NCBI GenBank assembly: GCA_012837565.1
Contig: DUQY01000051.1
Span: 1 to 8,799 of the forward strand
DNA: 8,799 nt
DNA from: Bacteroidales bacterium
GTDB lineage: Bacteria; Bacteroidota; Bacteroidia; Bacteroidales; P3
Reading direction: 5' to 3'
Numbering within the stretch: position 1 is the stretch's first letter; each line of letters opens with the position of its first letter. Under the pieces are notes generated by a model that made no database searches, was not told where the DNA came from, and saw only the letters and a list, made by a program, of their open reading frames with translations. The translations under genes were made by a program, and so were the position numbers. Below are positions 1 to 6,622 of this stretch, one piece after another.

Positions 1-1765
1 CAACTCTTCCTCTTAGTTGGTGTAGTTGTGATAGTCCAAAACGTTCTGCATTTTCAATAATCATAACAGAGGCATTAGGAACGTCAACTCCAACTTCAAT
101 AACGGTGGTTGAAACCATAATGTTTGTTATCCCTTCCTTAAACCTATTCATCTCATATTCTTTGTTCGCTGGCTTCATCTTGCCATGAACTATACTAATT
201 TGATATTCTGGCAAAGGAAAATCCCTAACTATGCTTTCATATCCATCCATTAGGTCTTTAAGGTCGAGGGTTTCCGATTCCTTAATTAGAGGATAAACAA
301 TATATACTTGTCTTCCCGCCTTTACTTGTTTACGTATAAAATCAAAAACTCTTAACCTGCTTTTGTCAAAGAAATGTACTGTCTGTATTGGTTTTCTTCC
401 TGGTGGCAATTCATCAATCACCGAACAGTCAAGGTCACCATAAACTGTCATTGCTAAGGTTCTTGGGATTGGGGTTGCAGTCATAACAAGTATATGAGGA
501 GGCATGTGGTTCTTTGTCCACATCTTTGCTCTTTGTCCAACTCCAAAACGGTGTTGTTCATCAATAACACATAGTCCAAGATTAGAAAACTTAACCTTAT
601 CTTCCAAAAGTGAATGTGTACCTATAATAATATTAATTTCTCCGTTTTCTAAAAGAGGATGTATTACTTTTCTTTCTTTTTGTTTTGTGCTTCCAGTAAG
701 TAGGGCAACCTTTATCGGCATATCACCTAAGAATTTCTTTATTGAAAAATAGTGCTGCTGAGCTAGGATTTCGGTTGGCACCATAATAGCTGCTTGAAAC
801 CCATTATCAATTGCAATAAGCATAGTAAATAATGCCACTAAGGTTTTTCCACTTCCAACATCTCCCTGTAAAAGTCTATTCATTTGGTGAGTGGTTCTCA
901 TATCCTGACGTATTTCCTTTATAACTCTTTTTTGAGCATTGGTTAAAGTGAAGGGCAAGTAGTTATTATAGAAATCATTAAAGGCATCTCCAACTGTTGA
1001 AAAGACAAACCCCTTTGACTTCTCTGTCCTAAAATTCTTTAGGAGTTGATGTTCTAGTTGCATATAAAACAATTCCTCAAACTTCAAACGCATCTTAGCC
1101 CTTGAAAGCATTTCTGGTGAAGAGGGGAAATGAATTTGAATTAGAGCATCTTGATGAGAGATTAACTTAAACTGATCAATTATTTGAGGAGGTAGGTTTT
1201 CATGGATATATCCTTGGACTTGAATAATTAGAGCTTTTACTAGCTTTGCTATATTCTTAGAGTTAAGGAAGGAATTCTTCATTTTCTCCGAAGTATTATA
1301 GAGTGGAGAAAACTTTTCTTCTTGTTTTTGTTGCTCATTTACAAAAACCTCTACTGGTTCAAAGTCTGGATGGGCAAAATTATAGGTTCTCTGAAATAAT
1401 GAAGGCTTTCCAAAAATAACATATTCCTTACCAATAAACAAAGACTCCTTAATCCATCTCAAGCCCTTAAAAAACACAAGCTCAACCATTCCTGTTTCAT
1501 CCGCAAACTTAGCAGAAAGTCTTGCCTTTGGGCCAACACCAATGGTTTCTATGCCAACAACTTTTCCTTTAATTTGAATTGATATATCCTCTGAGTTAAT
1601 ATCTTTTATCTTTAAGAAATGGCTTTTATCAACATAACGATAGGGATAATAGGATAGAAGGTCTTGGTAAGAAGTAATGCCAAGTTCTTTTTTCAAAATC
1701 TCAGCTTTCTTTGGCCCAACACCCTTTAAAAATTCTATCTTTGTATCTAATAGATTATTAACCAC
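1..1765 (-). CDS. recG: ATP-dependent DNA helicase RecG (3' end of gene outside window)
   Basis: RecG is a monomeric superfamily 2 DNA translocase that remodels stalled replication forks and branch-migrates Holliday junctions. Translation is open for 588 codons and runs off the left edge. Seen: an N-terminal FLKGVGPKKAEIL segment (helix-hairpin-helix-like) and a wedge/OB region over roughly residues 60-150. Walker A GDVGSGKT lies at 301-308, the motif II box DEQH at 402-405 followed by RFGVGQRAK, then TATPIPRTLAMT. QLRGRV (motif VI) is at 583-588, exactly where the window ends. RecG is usually near 700 residues, so about 110 C-terminal residues are missing because of the window edge, not because of damage. 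The start is GTG at 1763-1765: the only in-frame codons before the upstream TGA stop are ATA and ATT, so no ATG start is possible without losing the conserved N-terminus. Assignment is very secure. Confidence 0.97.
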   Translation of the reverse strand, partial: MVNNLLDTKIEFLKGVGPKKAEILKKELGITSYQDLLSYYPYRYVDKSHFLKIKDINSEDISIQIKGKVVGIETIGVGPKARLSAKFADETGMVELVFFKGLRWIKESLFIGKEYVIFGKPSLFQRTYNFAHPDFEPVEVFVNEQQKQEEKFSPLYNTSEKMKNSFLNSKNIAKLVKALIIQVQGYIHENLPPQIIDQFKLISHQDALIQIHFPSSPEMLSRAKMRLKFEELFYMQLEHQLLKNFRTEKSKGFVFSTVGDAFNDFYNNYLPFTLTNAQKRVIKEIRQDMRTTHQMNRLLQGDVGSGKTLVALFTMLIAIDNGFQAAIMVPTEILAQQHYFSIKKFLGDMPIKVALLTGSTKQKERKVIHPLLENGEINIIIGTHSLLEDKVKFSNLGLCVIDEQHRFGVGQRAKMWTKNHMPPHILVMTATPIPRTLAMTVYGDLDCSVIDELPPGRKPIQTVHFFDKSRLRVFDFIRKQVKAGRQVYIVYPLIKESETLDLKDLMDGYESIVRDFPLPEYQISIVHGKMKPANKEYEMNRFKEGITNIMVSTTVIEVGVDVPNASVMIIENAERFGLSQLHQLRGRV

Positions 1766-1806
1766 AATTATTCACTTATATCTCTCAAAAACGTTTTACT
1801 TAGCTA

Positions 1807-1833
1807 CAAAAATACAAAATAAAACCTAAACAA
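1807..1833 (-). promoter_or_regulatory. Candidate recG promoter (Bacteroidota type)
   Basis: Read on the minus strand, TATTTTTG (1807-1814) matches the Bacteroidota -7 consensus TAnnTTTG. A TTG (1831-1833) lies 16 bp upstream, slightly closer than the usual spacing of about 19-20. It would give a leader of roughly 35 nt before the GTG start of recG. The -7 match is exact but the region is T-rich, so a chance match is possible. Confidence 0.4.
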
Positions 1834-1885
1834 CCCTATTTCCTATTATTTACTTAAAATATCATTGTTTTTACAAGCCTTTAGC

Positions 1886-1988
1886 GAAACGCCACTTTAA
1901 GAAAATGAAACGCTGTAATAATTTTCTGAAACAGCGTTTCATTTTTCTGAATCAGCGTTTCATTTTCTTGAAACAGCGTTTCATTTTT
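1886..1988. repeat. Array of GAAAC-GTTTC palindromes with 21-bp period
   Basis: Three direct copies of a 21-bp unit follow one another with no gap at 1924-1944, 1945-1965 and 1966-1986. The core is TGAAACAGCGTTTCA. Each core is itself an interrupted palindrome (TGAAAC-AGC-GTTTCA); copy 2 has one change (GAATC) and copy 3 differs at its left edge (TCTT for TTCT). To the left, at 1901-1916, lies the unit in opposite orientation (GAAAATGAAACGCTGT). It can pair with 1931-1947 (one bulged T) or 1952-1967 (15 of 16). A further GAAACGC is at 1886-1892. The array sits between the kce terminator and the recG promoter and has no coding potential. Its role is unknown; it could be an intergenic repeat family, an RNA fold, or a protein-binding array. 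Confidence 0.85.
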
Positions 1989-1990
1989 CA

Positions 1991-2030
1991 CATAAAAATA
2001 GCGGAGATATTCTTTTGAAATACCTCCGCT
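1991..2030 (-). terminator. Intrinsic terminator of the atoD-kal-kce operon
   Basis: AGCGGAG at 2000-2006 pairs with CTCCGCT at 2024-2030. After one mismatch the stem continues with TATT/AATA, leaving a 7-nt loop. On the minus strand the stem is followed by ATTTTTATG, a short U-run, while the plus-strand side has no T-run. This orients it as a terminator for the operon whose last gene, kce, stops at 2080, about 50 bp upstream of the stem. Confidence 0.75.
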
Positions 2031-2079
2031 TTATATAAGCTTTCTACTTTAAAAATAGAAAGTAAAGTTTGATTTATTC

Positions 2080-2907
2080 TTAGTTTCTTGGTTTTAGTCC
2101 TAAGATTTGTCTTGCTTCAGTTGGGTTTGCGATTTCTCTTCCCATTTCTTTAGCCATGCGAACTACCTTTTCAACTAGTTCACCATTAGATTTTGCAAGA
2201 ACACCTTTGGATATAAAAACATTATCTTCAAATCCAACTCTAACATGTCCTCCATCAATGATAGCAAGAGCTGCAAGAGGGAATTCGAAACGGCCAACAC
2301 CAGCAACGGTATAGGTTGCGTCATCTGGAATTGAACCACGTAGGAAAACAAAGTCTCTCATCTCTCCAGAAATTCCACCATTAACACCCATAACGAAGTC
2401 AAAGTGCATTGGTTTTACAATATGACCTCTTTTATGAAGTCTAAGTGCCATATCGATCATGCTTTTGTCAAACACTTCTAACTCTGGCTTAATTCCTTTT
2501 TCAACCATTCTGTCTCCAAAGTACTTTATTGTGTTTTCAGTATTAACAAATACTTCATCACCACCAAAATTACAAGTTCCACAATCTAAGGTAAGCATTT
2601 CTGGGTTTAGTTGTATTGGTTGAAGACGTTCATCGTCAGTCATTCCAACAGCTCCACCAGTTGATGGTTGTATGATTACATCAGGACAAACCTTTTGTAT
2701 TGCATCTATAACTTCTTTGAAACGATTTTTGTCTTGAGTTGGTGTTCCGTCATCCTTCCTAACATGTAGGTGTATGATTGAAGCACCTGCATCGTAAGCC
2801 GATTTAGCTTCTCTAACACATTCTTCAACAGTGTATGGAACTGCAGGGTTATGTTCTTTAAGAACTTCTGCTCCGCTAATTGCTGCTGTTATAATTAATT
2901 TTTCCAT
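2080..2907 (-). CDS. kce: 3-keto-5-aminohexanoate cleavage enzyme (BKACE family)
   Basis: Kce is a Zn-dependent cytosolic TIM-barrel enzyme of lysine fermentation. It converts 3-keto-5-aminohexanoate plus acetyl-CoA to acetoacetate and L-3-aminobutyryl-CoA. At 275 residues it has the family's usual length. Seen: Glu14 in ISGAE; the metal ligands His46 and His48 in the HLHVR motif; Ser82 in QPSTGG; Thr106 in MLTLDCG; and the C-terminal GGHVRVGFEDN motif with Arg223, Glu227 (third Zn ligand) and Asp228. These agree, with a three-residue offset at the C-terminal motif, with the catalytic residues I recall for the Cloacamonas acidaminovorans enzyme. BKACE relatives act on other beta-keto acids, but a Kal gene 14 bp upstream and a CoA-transferase subunit before it point to true Kce. 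It is the last gene of the operon. Confidence 0.93.
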   Translation of the reverse strand: MEKLIITAAISGAEVLKEHNPAVPYTVEECVREAKSAYDAGASIIHLHVRKDDGTPTQDKNRFKEVIDAIQKVCPDVIIQPSTGGAVGMTDDERLQPIQLNPEMLTLDCGTCNFGGDEVFVNTENTIKYFGDRMVEKGIKPELEVFDKSMIDMALRLHKRGHIVKPMHFDFVMGVNGGISGEMRDFVFLRGSIPDDATYTVAGVGRFEFPLAALAIIDGGHVRVGFEDNVFISKGVLAKSNGELVEKVVRMAKEMGREIANPTEARQILGLKPRN

Positions 2908-2921
2908 TTATTATTGAGCTA

Positions 2922-3311
2922 TTAGTTTTTTCTTTGATTCTTTTTTGGAACAACACAGGTTCCTGATGCTCTACAAACAACAATAGGTTCTGCTAAAACA
3001 TCAGCAGCTGATTCTGAAACATCAGTTCTTGGAGAAATAACTTTTCTTGCTTCAAATATCATCTTACGAGAAGATCCGCCAACGCTTACTATTTCACCTG
3101 TTGCTTCAATGAAGTCACCTGCAAAAACAGGAGCAAGGAATTCAACATTATCATATGCTACGAAAAGTCCTTCGTCACCGTCTTGAATAATTAATAGTTC
3201 TGTTGCAACGTCACCAAAAAGGTTTAACATTTTTGCTCCGTCAACAAGGTTTCCACCATAATGAGCATCTTGAAAGCTCATTCTCATTCTAATTAAAGAT
3301 TTTACTGCCAT
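2922..3311 (-). CDS. kal: 3-aminobutyryl-CoA ammonia-lyase
   Basis: Kal (EC 4.3.1.14) removes ammonia from L-3-aminobutyryl-CoA to give crotonyl-CoA, the step right after Kce in lysine fermentation. The product is a small soluble protein of 129 residues, the size of a single hotdog domain, and the family resembles acyl-CoA thioesterases. The strongly conserved N-terminal stretch MRMSFQDAHYGGNLVDGA (residues 9-26) followed by LFGDVATEL (31-39) is the recognisable Kal signature. A basic tail (KKNQRKN) closes the protein. The gene starts 8 bp after atoD and ends 14 bp before kce, so the three are almost certainly co-transcribed. A general thioesterase is the alternative, but this context makes it unlikely. 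Confidence 0.9.
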   Translation of the reverse strand: MAVKSLIRMRMSFQDAHYGGNLVDGAKMLNLFGDVATELLIIQDGDEGLFVAYDNVEFLAPVFAGDFIEATGEIVSVGGSSRKMIFEARKVISPRTDVSESAADVLAEPIVVCRASGTCVVPKKNQRKN

Positions 3312-3319
3312 AATAGTTT

Positions 3320-3955
3320 TTATTTTATAATGTAATCAATGAATAAATAAGGAGTGTGAACATTGTATGGTTCAATAACTTCAACATTTTCTTCTACCTC
3401 TGCAATAACTATATCAGCAGCCATTGCCATAAAAGGATTGAAGTTTTTGGTTGTGCCTCTAAAAACAAGGTTACCATATTTGTCCGCCACACTTGCACCA
3501 ATAATTGCAATATCTGCTCTTAGAGGTTTTTCTAATAAGTAATCTACTCCGTCTATATTAACTTTTTGTTTGCCTTCTTCAACGATAGTTCCAAGACCTG
3601 TAAGAGTTAGAACTCCACCAAGCCCACCGCCGCCGCAACGAATTCTTTCAATAAGTGTTCCTTGAGGTACTAGTTCTACTTCCATTTCATTAGCAAGCAT
3701 TTTCTCACCTGCTGCAGGATTTGTTCCAATATGAGAGACGATAACCTTCTTAACCAAACCTTTTGCAACTAGTAGTCCAGAACCACATTCAGGGAATGAA
3801 GTATCATTGCAAATAATTGTTAGGTCTTTCTTTCCTGCCTTAACAATAGCTTCAATAAGCTTGTTAGGAGCACCAACTGCAAGGAAGCCACCAACCATAA
3901 TAGTCATGCCGTCTTTAATTAAAAGAGCAGCTTTGTCTATATCTATATGTTTCAT
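3320..3955 (-). CDS. atoD: Butyryl-CoA:acetoacetate CoA-transferase, subunit A
   Basis: This is the alpha subunit of a family I CoA-transferase, a cytosolic heteromer. In lysine fermentation it moves CoA from butyryl-CoA to acetoacetate, yielding butyrate and acetoacetyl-CoA. The CoA-transferase signature 1 is complete at residues 15-30 (DGMTIMVGGFLAVGAP), followed by PQGTLIERIR (97-106), a glycine-rich stretch, and GNLVFRGTTKNFNPFMAMAAD (161-181). Length, 211 residues, is close to the usual 215-220. The catalytic glutamate of this family is carried by subunit B (motif SENG), and no subunit B gene follows here: the next gene, 8 bp on, is kal. TLTGLGT at 117-123 replaces the more common TPTGVGT, a mild change. 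This is the first gene of the operon, about 40 bp after its promoter. Acetate/acetoacetate specificity cannot be told from sequence alone. Confidence 0.9.
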   Translation of the reverse strand: MKHIDIDKAALLIKDGMTIMVGGFLAVGAPNKLIEAIVKAGKKDLTIICNDTSFPECGSGLLVAKGLVKKVIVSHIGTNPAAGEKMLANEMEVELVPQGTLIERIRCGGGGLGGVLTLTGLGTIVEEGKQKVNIDGVDYLLEKPLRADIAIIGASVADKYGNLVFRGTTKNFNPFMAMAADIVIAEVEENVEVIEPYNVHTPYLFIDYIIK

Positions 3956-3996
3956 ACTTTTGTTTTTATTTTATTTTTTTCATAGAAAATGCATTG

Positions 3997-4028
3997 CAAA
4001 ATTAAATATTATTTTCCTAATAACCAAA
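3997..4028 (-). promoter_or_regulatory. Promoter of the atoD-kal-kce operon
   Basis: On the minus strand, TTTG (4025-4028) and TAATTTTG (3997-4004) are separated by 20 bp. This matches the Bacteroidota sigma factor consensus TTTG-N(about 19-20)-TAnnTTTG at every defined base. Transcription would begin near 3990, giving a leader of about 35 nt before the atoD ATG. Confidence 0.7.
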
Positions 4029-4048
4029 TAGCATAGGATATAAACATA

Positions 4049-4075
4049 TAGATTATCATAATGAAAGATAATCTA
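4049..4075. promoter_or_regulatory. Perfect inverted repeat, candidate operator
   Basis: TAGATTATC (4049-4057) and GATAATCTA (4067-4075) form perfect 9-bp arms around a 9-nt centre. The repeat lies 20 bp beyond the -33 element of the atoD promoter and about 140 bp upstream of the promoter for the plus-strand gene. There is no T-run on either side, so it is not a terminator. Position and symmetry suit binding by a dimeric regulator, but no regulator gene is in the window. Confidence 0.45.
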
Positions 4076-4212
4076 AAAACCTTTTTAACAATAGTTAAGT
4101 CTTTACTTCAAGTATTTTGAGCTTAATATTTTATCTGTAATTTCAATATCTTATTTGTGGAGCATAAAATTAAAATCATTCCTATCTTACTATGTCTTAT
4201 ACAATTATTTAT

Positions 4213-4220
4213 TACCTTTG
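4213..4220 (+). promoter_or_regulatory. -7 promoter element for the acyl-CoA synthetase gene
   Basis: TACCTTTG matches the Bacteroidota -7 consensus TAnnTTTG exactly and lies 39 bp before the ATG. No clear TTG is found 17-23 bp upstream, so the -33 element is weak or absent, which would fit a promoter needing an activator. The predicted transcript starts near 4227. Confidence 0.55.
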
Positions 4221-4259
4221 CATAGAAATTTAATAATAATAATAGAAAAAATATAAGTA

Positions 4260-6326
4260 ATGAGTACAAAAGTTACAAAAGAACTAGTAAACCCAAGAAG
4301 TATTGTTGTAGTAGGTGCGTCAAATGATGTTACTAAACCAGGAGGAGCAATACTTAGAAATATTATAGAAGGTGGATTTAAAGGAGATTTATATGTTGTA
4401 AATCCAAAAGAAAGTGAAATTCAAGGCATAAAATGTTTTAATAATATAAAAGATGTACCACAAGTTGATTTAGCTGTTTTGGCAATTGCTGCTAAGTTTT
4501 CAGAAGACACCATCAAGGTTTTAACTCAGGAGAAAGAAACAAAGGCTTTTATAATTATCTCAGCAGGATTTGGTGAGGAAAGCCAAGAAGGAAAAGAGCT
4601 TGAACAAAGAATTGTTAAGCTTATTGAAGATAATAACGGATGTTTGATTGGACCAAACTGTACAGGTATTTTCACTCCTCATCACCACGCTATTTTCTCA
4701 AAACCTTTCCCACAGACTTCTTCAAGAGGAGTTGATTTCATAACAGGTTCTGGAGCAACAGGATGTTTCATAATGGATATCGGTATACAACAAGGGCTTC
4801 ACTTCAACCACTGTTGGGGAGTAGGTAACTCAGCACAACTTGGAATTGAAGATATATTACAATACCACGACGAAGCATTTGATCCAAAGACTTCCTCAAA
4901 AGTAATTTTGATTTATGCTGAAAACATAAAAGACCCACAAAAGATATTAAAGCACGCAACCTCCCTAATAAAGAAAGGTTGTAGAATTGCAGCAGTTAAG
5001 TCTGGCGGTTCAGAAGCAGGTTCAAGAGCTGCATCATCTCATACAGGAGCTTTAGCTTCTCCAGATGTGGCAGTAGATGCACTATTCCGCAAGGCGGGAA
5101 TAGTTCGTTGTAATGGTAGAGAAGAACTAATTACTATTGGAGCTATATTTACTTATCCTGAATTTGAAGGAAAGAACATTGCAATAATCACTCACGCAGG
5201 CGGACCAGCTGTAATGCTAACTGATGCCCTAAGTAAGGGAGGAATGGAAGTTCCACATATTGAAGGAGAAAAAGCAGATGAGCTTATGAAAAAGCTATTT
5301 GCAGGTTCAGCTGTTGGAAACCCAATTGACTTCCTTGCAACAGGAACACCAGAACAATTAGGTGATATTATAGATGCTTGTAATAATGATTTCGACAATA
5401 TAGACGCTATGTGTATTATTTTCGGAACACCAGGACTTGCTCCAATCTACGAAGCATATAATGTTATTGATGAAAAATTAAAAACATCTAAGAAACCAAT
5501 ATTCCCAATTATGCCTTCAACTCTTGTAGCAGGTGACGAGGTAAAGGATTTCGTTTCAAAAGGCAATAACTACTTCCCAGAAGAAACTGTATTTGGTACA
5601 GCTCTTGCTAAAATCAAATCAACACCAAAGCCTATTGGAGAGGCAAACGACCTAGTTCAAATAGACGTTAAGAAGGTTAGGCAAATTATTGACTCAGCTA
5701 AGGACGGCTATATGGATACCAAGATAATGTTTGAACTACTTGATGCTGCAGGAATATGCCATTCGAATGAAATTTCATCAGATAAGGTTGAAGATTCAAT
5801 AGCATTTGCAAAACAATATGGTTACCCACTTGTAATGAAAGTTGTTGGGCCAGTACACAAGAGTGATGTTGGTGGAGTTGTTCTAAATGTTAAGGACGAA
5901 GAAACAATACGTAGAGAGTTTGATAGACTAATGAAGATAAAAGAGACCTATGCAGTTCAAACTCTTCAAATGCTATTTGGAACAGAAATATATATTGGAG
6001 CAATGAAGACGGAACTTTTCGGACACCAGGTTCTTTGTGGAATAGGTGGAATCTTTATTGAAGTATTGAAAGATGTTCAATCAAACCTTGCACCAATAGG
6101 AATTTCAGAGGCAAAGAATATGATTAAGAGTCTAAGAAGCTATAAGATTATTGAAGGAGTTCGTGGTCAAGAACCAGTTAACGAAGACCTTTATGCAGAG
6201 CAAATAGCAAGAGTAAGTGCACTTGTTCAAGCTGCTCCTGAAATTGCAGAGATGGACTTAAACCCTCTTTTAGGATCTGCAAAGGCTGTTGTTGCTGTCG
6301 ATGCTCGTATTAGGATTGAAAAATAA
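4260..6326 (+). CDS. ADP-forming acyl-CoA (acetyl-CoA) synthetase, fused alpha-beta
   Basis: Cytosolic NDP-forming acyl-CoA synthetase: acyl-CoA + ADP + Pi gives acid + CoA + ATP. With 688 residues it is the fused form. Domains in order: a CoA-binding Rossmann domain (about 8-135, starting NPRSIVVVGAS), a succinyl-CoA-ligase-like flavodoxin domain (about 155-295), a third alpha domain (about 300-455), and an ATP-grasp beta domain (about 470-688). His261 in SSHTGA corresponds to the phosphorylated alpha histidine. His533 in HKSDVGG corresponds to the beta-subunit histidine of archaeal Acd. The C-terminal MDLNPL (665-670) is the usual ATP-grasp motif. All key residues look intact. The gene is divergent from the butyrate operon, so acetyl-CoA or butyryl-CoA are plausible substrates, but specificity is not readable from sequence. 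It likely leads the plus-strand operon. A related family, protein lysine acetyltransferase Pat, carries an extra GNAT domain that is absent here. Confidence 0.9.
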   Translation: MSTKVTKELVNPRSIVVVGASNDVTKPGGAILRNIIEGGFKGDLYVVNPKESEIQGIKCFNNIKDVPQVDLAVLAIAAKFSEDTIKVLTQEKETKAFIIISAGFGEESQEGKELEQRIVKLIEDNNGCLIGPNCTGIFTPHHHAIFSKPFPQTSSRGVDFITGSGATGCFIMDIGIQQGLHFNHCWGVGNSAQLGIEDILQYHDEAFDPKTSSKVILIYAENIKDPQKILKHATSLIKKGCRIAAVKSGGSEAGSRAASSHTGALASPDVAVDALFRKAGIVRCNGREELITIGAIFTYPEFEGKNIAIITHAGGPAVMLTDALSKGGMEVPHIEGEKADELMKKLFAGSAVGNPIDFLATGTPEQLGDIIDACNNDFDNIDAMCIIFGTPGLAPIYEAYNVIDEKLKTSKKPIFPIMPSTLVAGDEVKDFVSKGNNYFPEETVFGTALAKIKSTPKPIGEANDLVQIDVKKVRQIIDSAKDGYMDTKIMFELLDAAGICHSNEISSDKVEDSIAFAKQYGYPLVMKVVGPVHKSDVGGVVLNVKDEETIRREFDRLMKIKETYAVQTLQMLFGTEIYIGAMKTELFGHQVLCGIGGIFIEVLKDVQSNLAPIGISEAKNMIKSLRSYKIIEGVRGQEPVNEDLYAEQIARVSALVQAAPEIAEMDLNPLLGSAKAVVAVDARIRIEK

Positions 6327-6348
6327 TAACAAAATAATATAATTTATT

Positions 6349-6615
6349 ATGAATAAAACATTTTGGATTAATTTCTTATTATCATTATTGATAATAGCAA
6401 TGTTTCTTTTGCAATTCACACCAGAGTTAGAACCCTTTAAATACTGGATTTGTTTTGTAGTAGTAGTAATGTCAACAATAGTTATTATTGTCAATACATT
6501 TAATTTAGCTACAAAGTTTTCGAAAGCAAACAAGGAAATCTTGAAAGCAAATAAGAGAATTGCAGAACTAGAAATGCAAGTAACCGAAAAAGATAATTCA
6601 GAAATAACACAATAG
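6349..6615 (+). CDS. Small two-helix membrane protein with coiled-coil tail, function unknown
   Basis: I do not recognise this 88-residue protein. It has two hydrophobic helices, about residues 5-23 and 32-54, joined by a short acidic loop (TPELEPF). A charged C-terminal tail (about 57-85) follows, predicted to be a short coiled coil. In it, KANK occurs twice exactly seven residues apart (59-62 and 66-69), with L65, I71, L74 and V78 as likely core positions. By the positive-inside rule both ends should face the cytoplasm. The gene begins 22 bp after the synthetase stop and ends 7 bp before the next gene, so it is part of the run. It may be a scaffold or accessory subunit for its membrane neighbour. 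That is inference only. The close spacing and clean membrane topology support a real gene. Confidence 0.8.
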   Translation: MNKTFWINFLLSLLIIAMFLLQFTPELEPFKYWICFVVVVMSTIVIIVNTFNLATKFSKANKEILKANKRIAELEMQVTEKDNSEITQ

Positions 6616-6622
6616 AAAAAAT

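Larger units (their letters stand above)
3956..4259. other. Divergent intergenic control region
   Basis: These 304 bp separate two divergent transcription units and are very AT-rich. They contain a promoter for each direction and the inverted repeat at 4049-4075. The stretch from about 4080 to 4190 shows no convincing gene, RNA gene or repeat. Confidence 0.7.

Noticed and set aside
504..752. Open frame on the plus strand inside recG
   Set aside because: It lies fully opposite the conserved helicase motifs of recG, and its predicted protein shows no family resemblance.
1924..1986. Tandem 21-bp repeats considered as a CRISPR array
   Set aside because: The copies are directly adjacent with no unique spacers, and there are no cas genes.
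2039..2063. Hairpin CTTTCTA/TAGAAAG just after the kce stop, considered as a terminator
   Set aside because: AT-rich 7-bp stem with a 9-nt loop and no T-run after it on the minus strand; the GC-richer hairpin at 2000-2030 is the better terminator.
3807..4031. Plus-strand open frame overlapping the atoD start and its promoter
   Set aside because: It is antisense to the conserved CoA-transferase signature and runs through the atoD promoter; no recognisable domain.
5192..5398. Minus-strand open frame inside the acyl-CoA synthetase gene
   Set aside because: Antisense shadow of a clearly conserved coding region.
6327..6348. AT-rich partial inverted repeat between the synthetase and the small membrane gene, considered as a terminator
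   Set aside because: Only 5-bp A/T arms in a 22-bp gap with no GC stem; an operon join is more likely.
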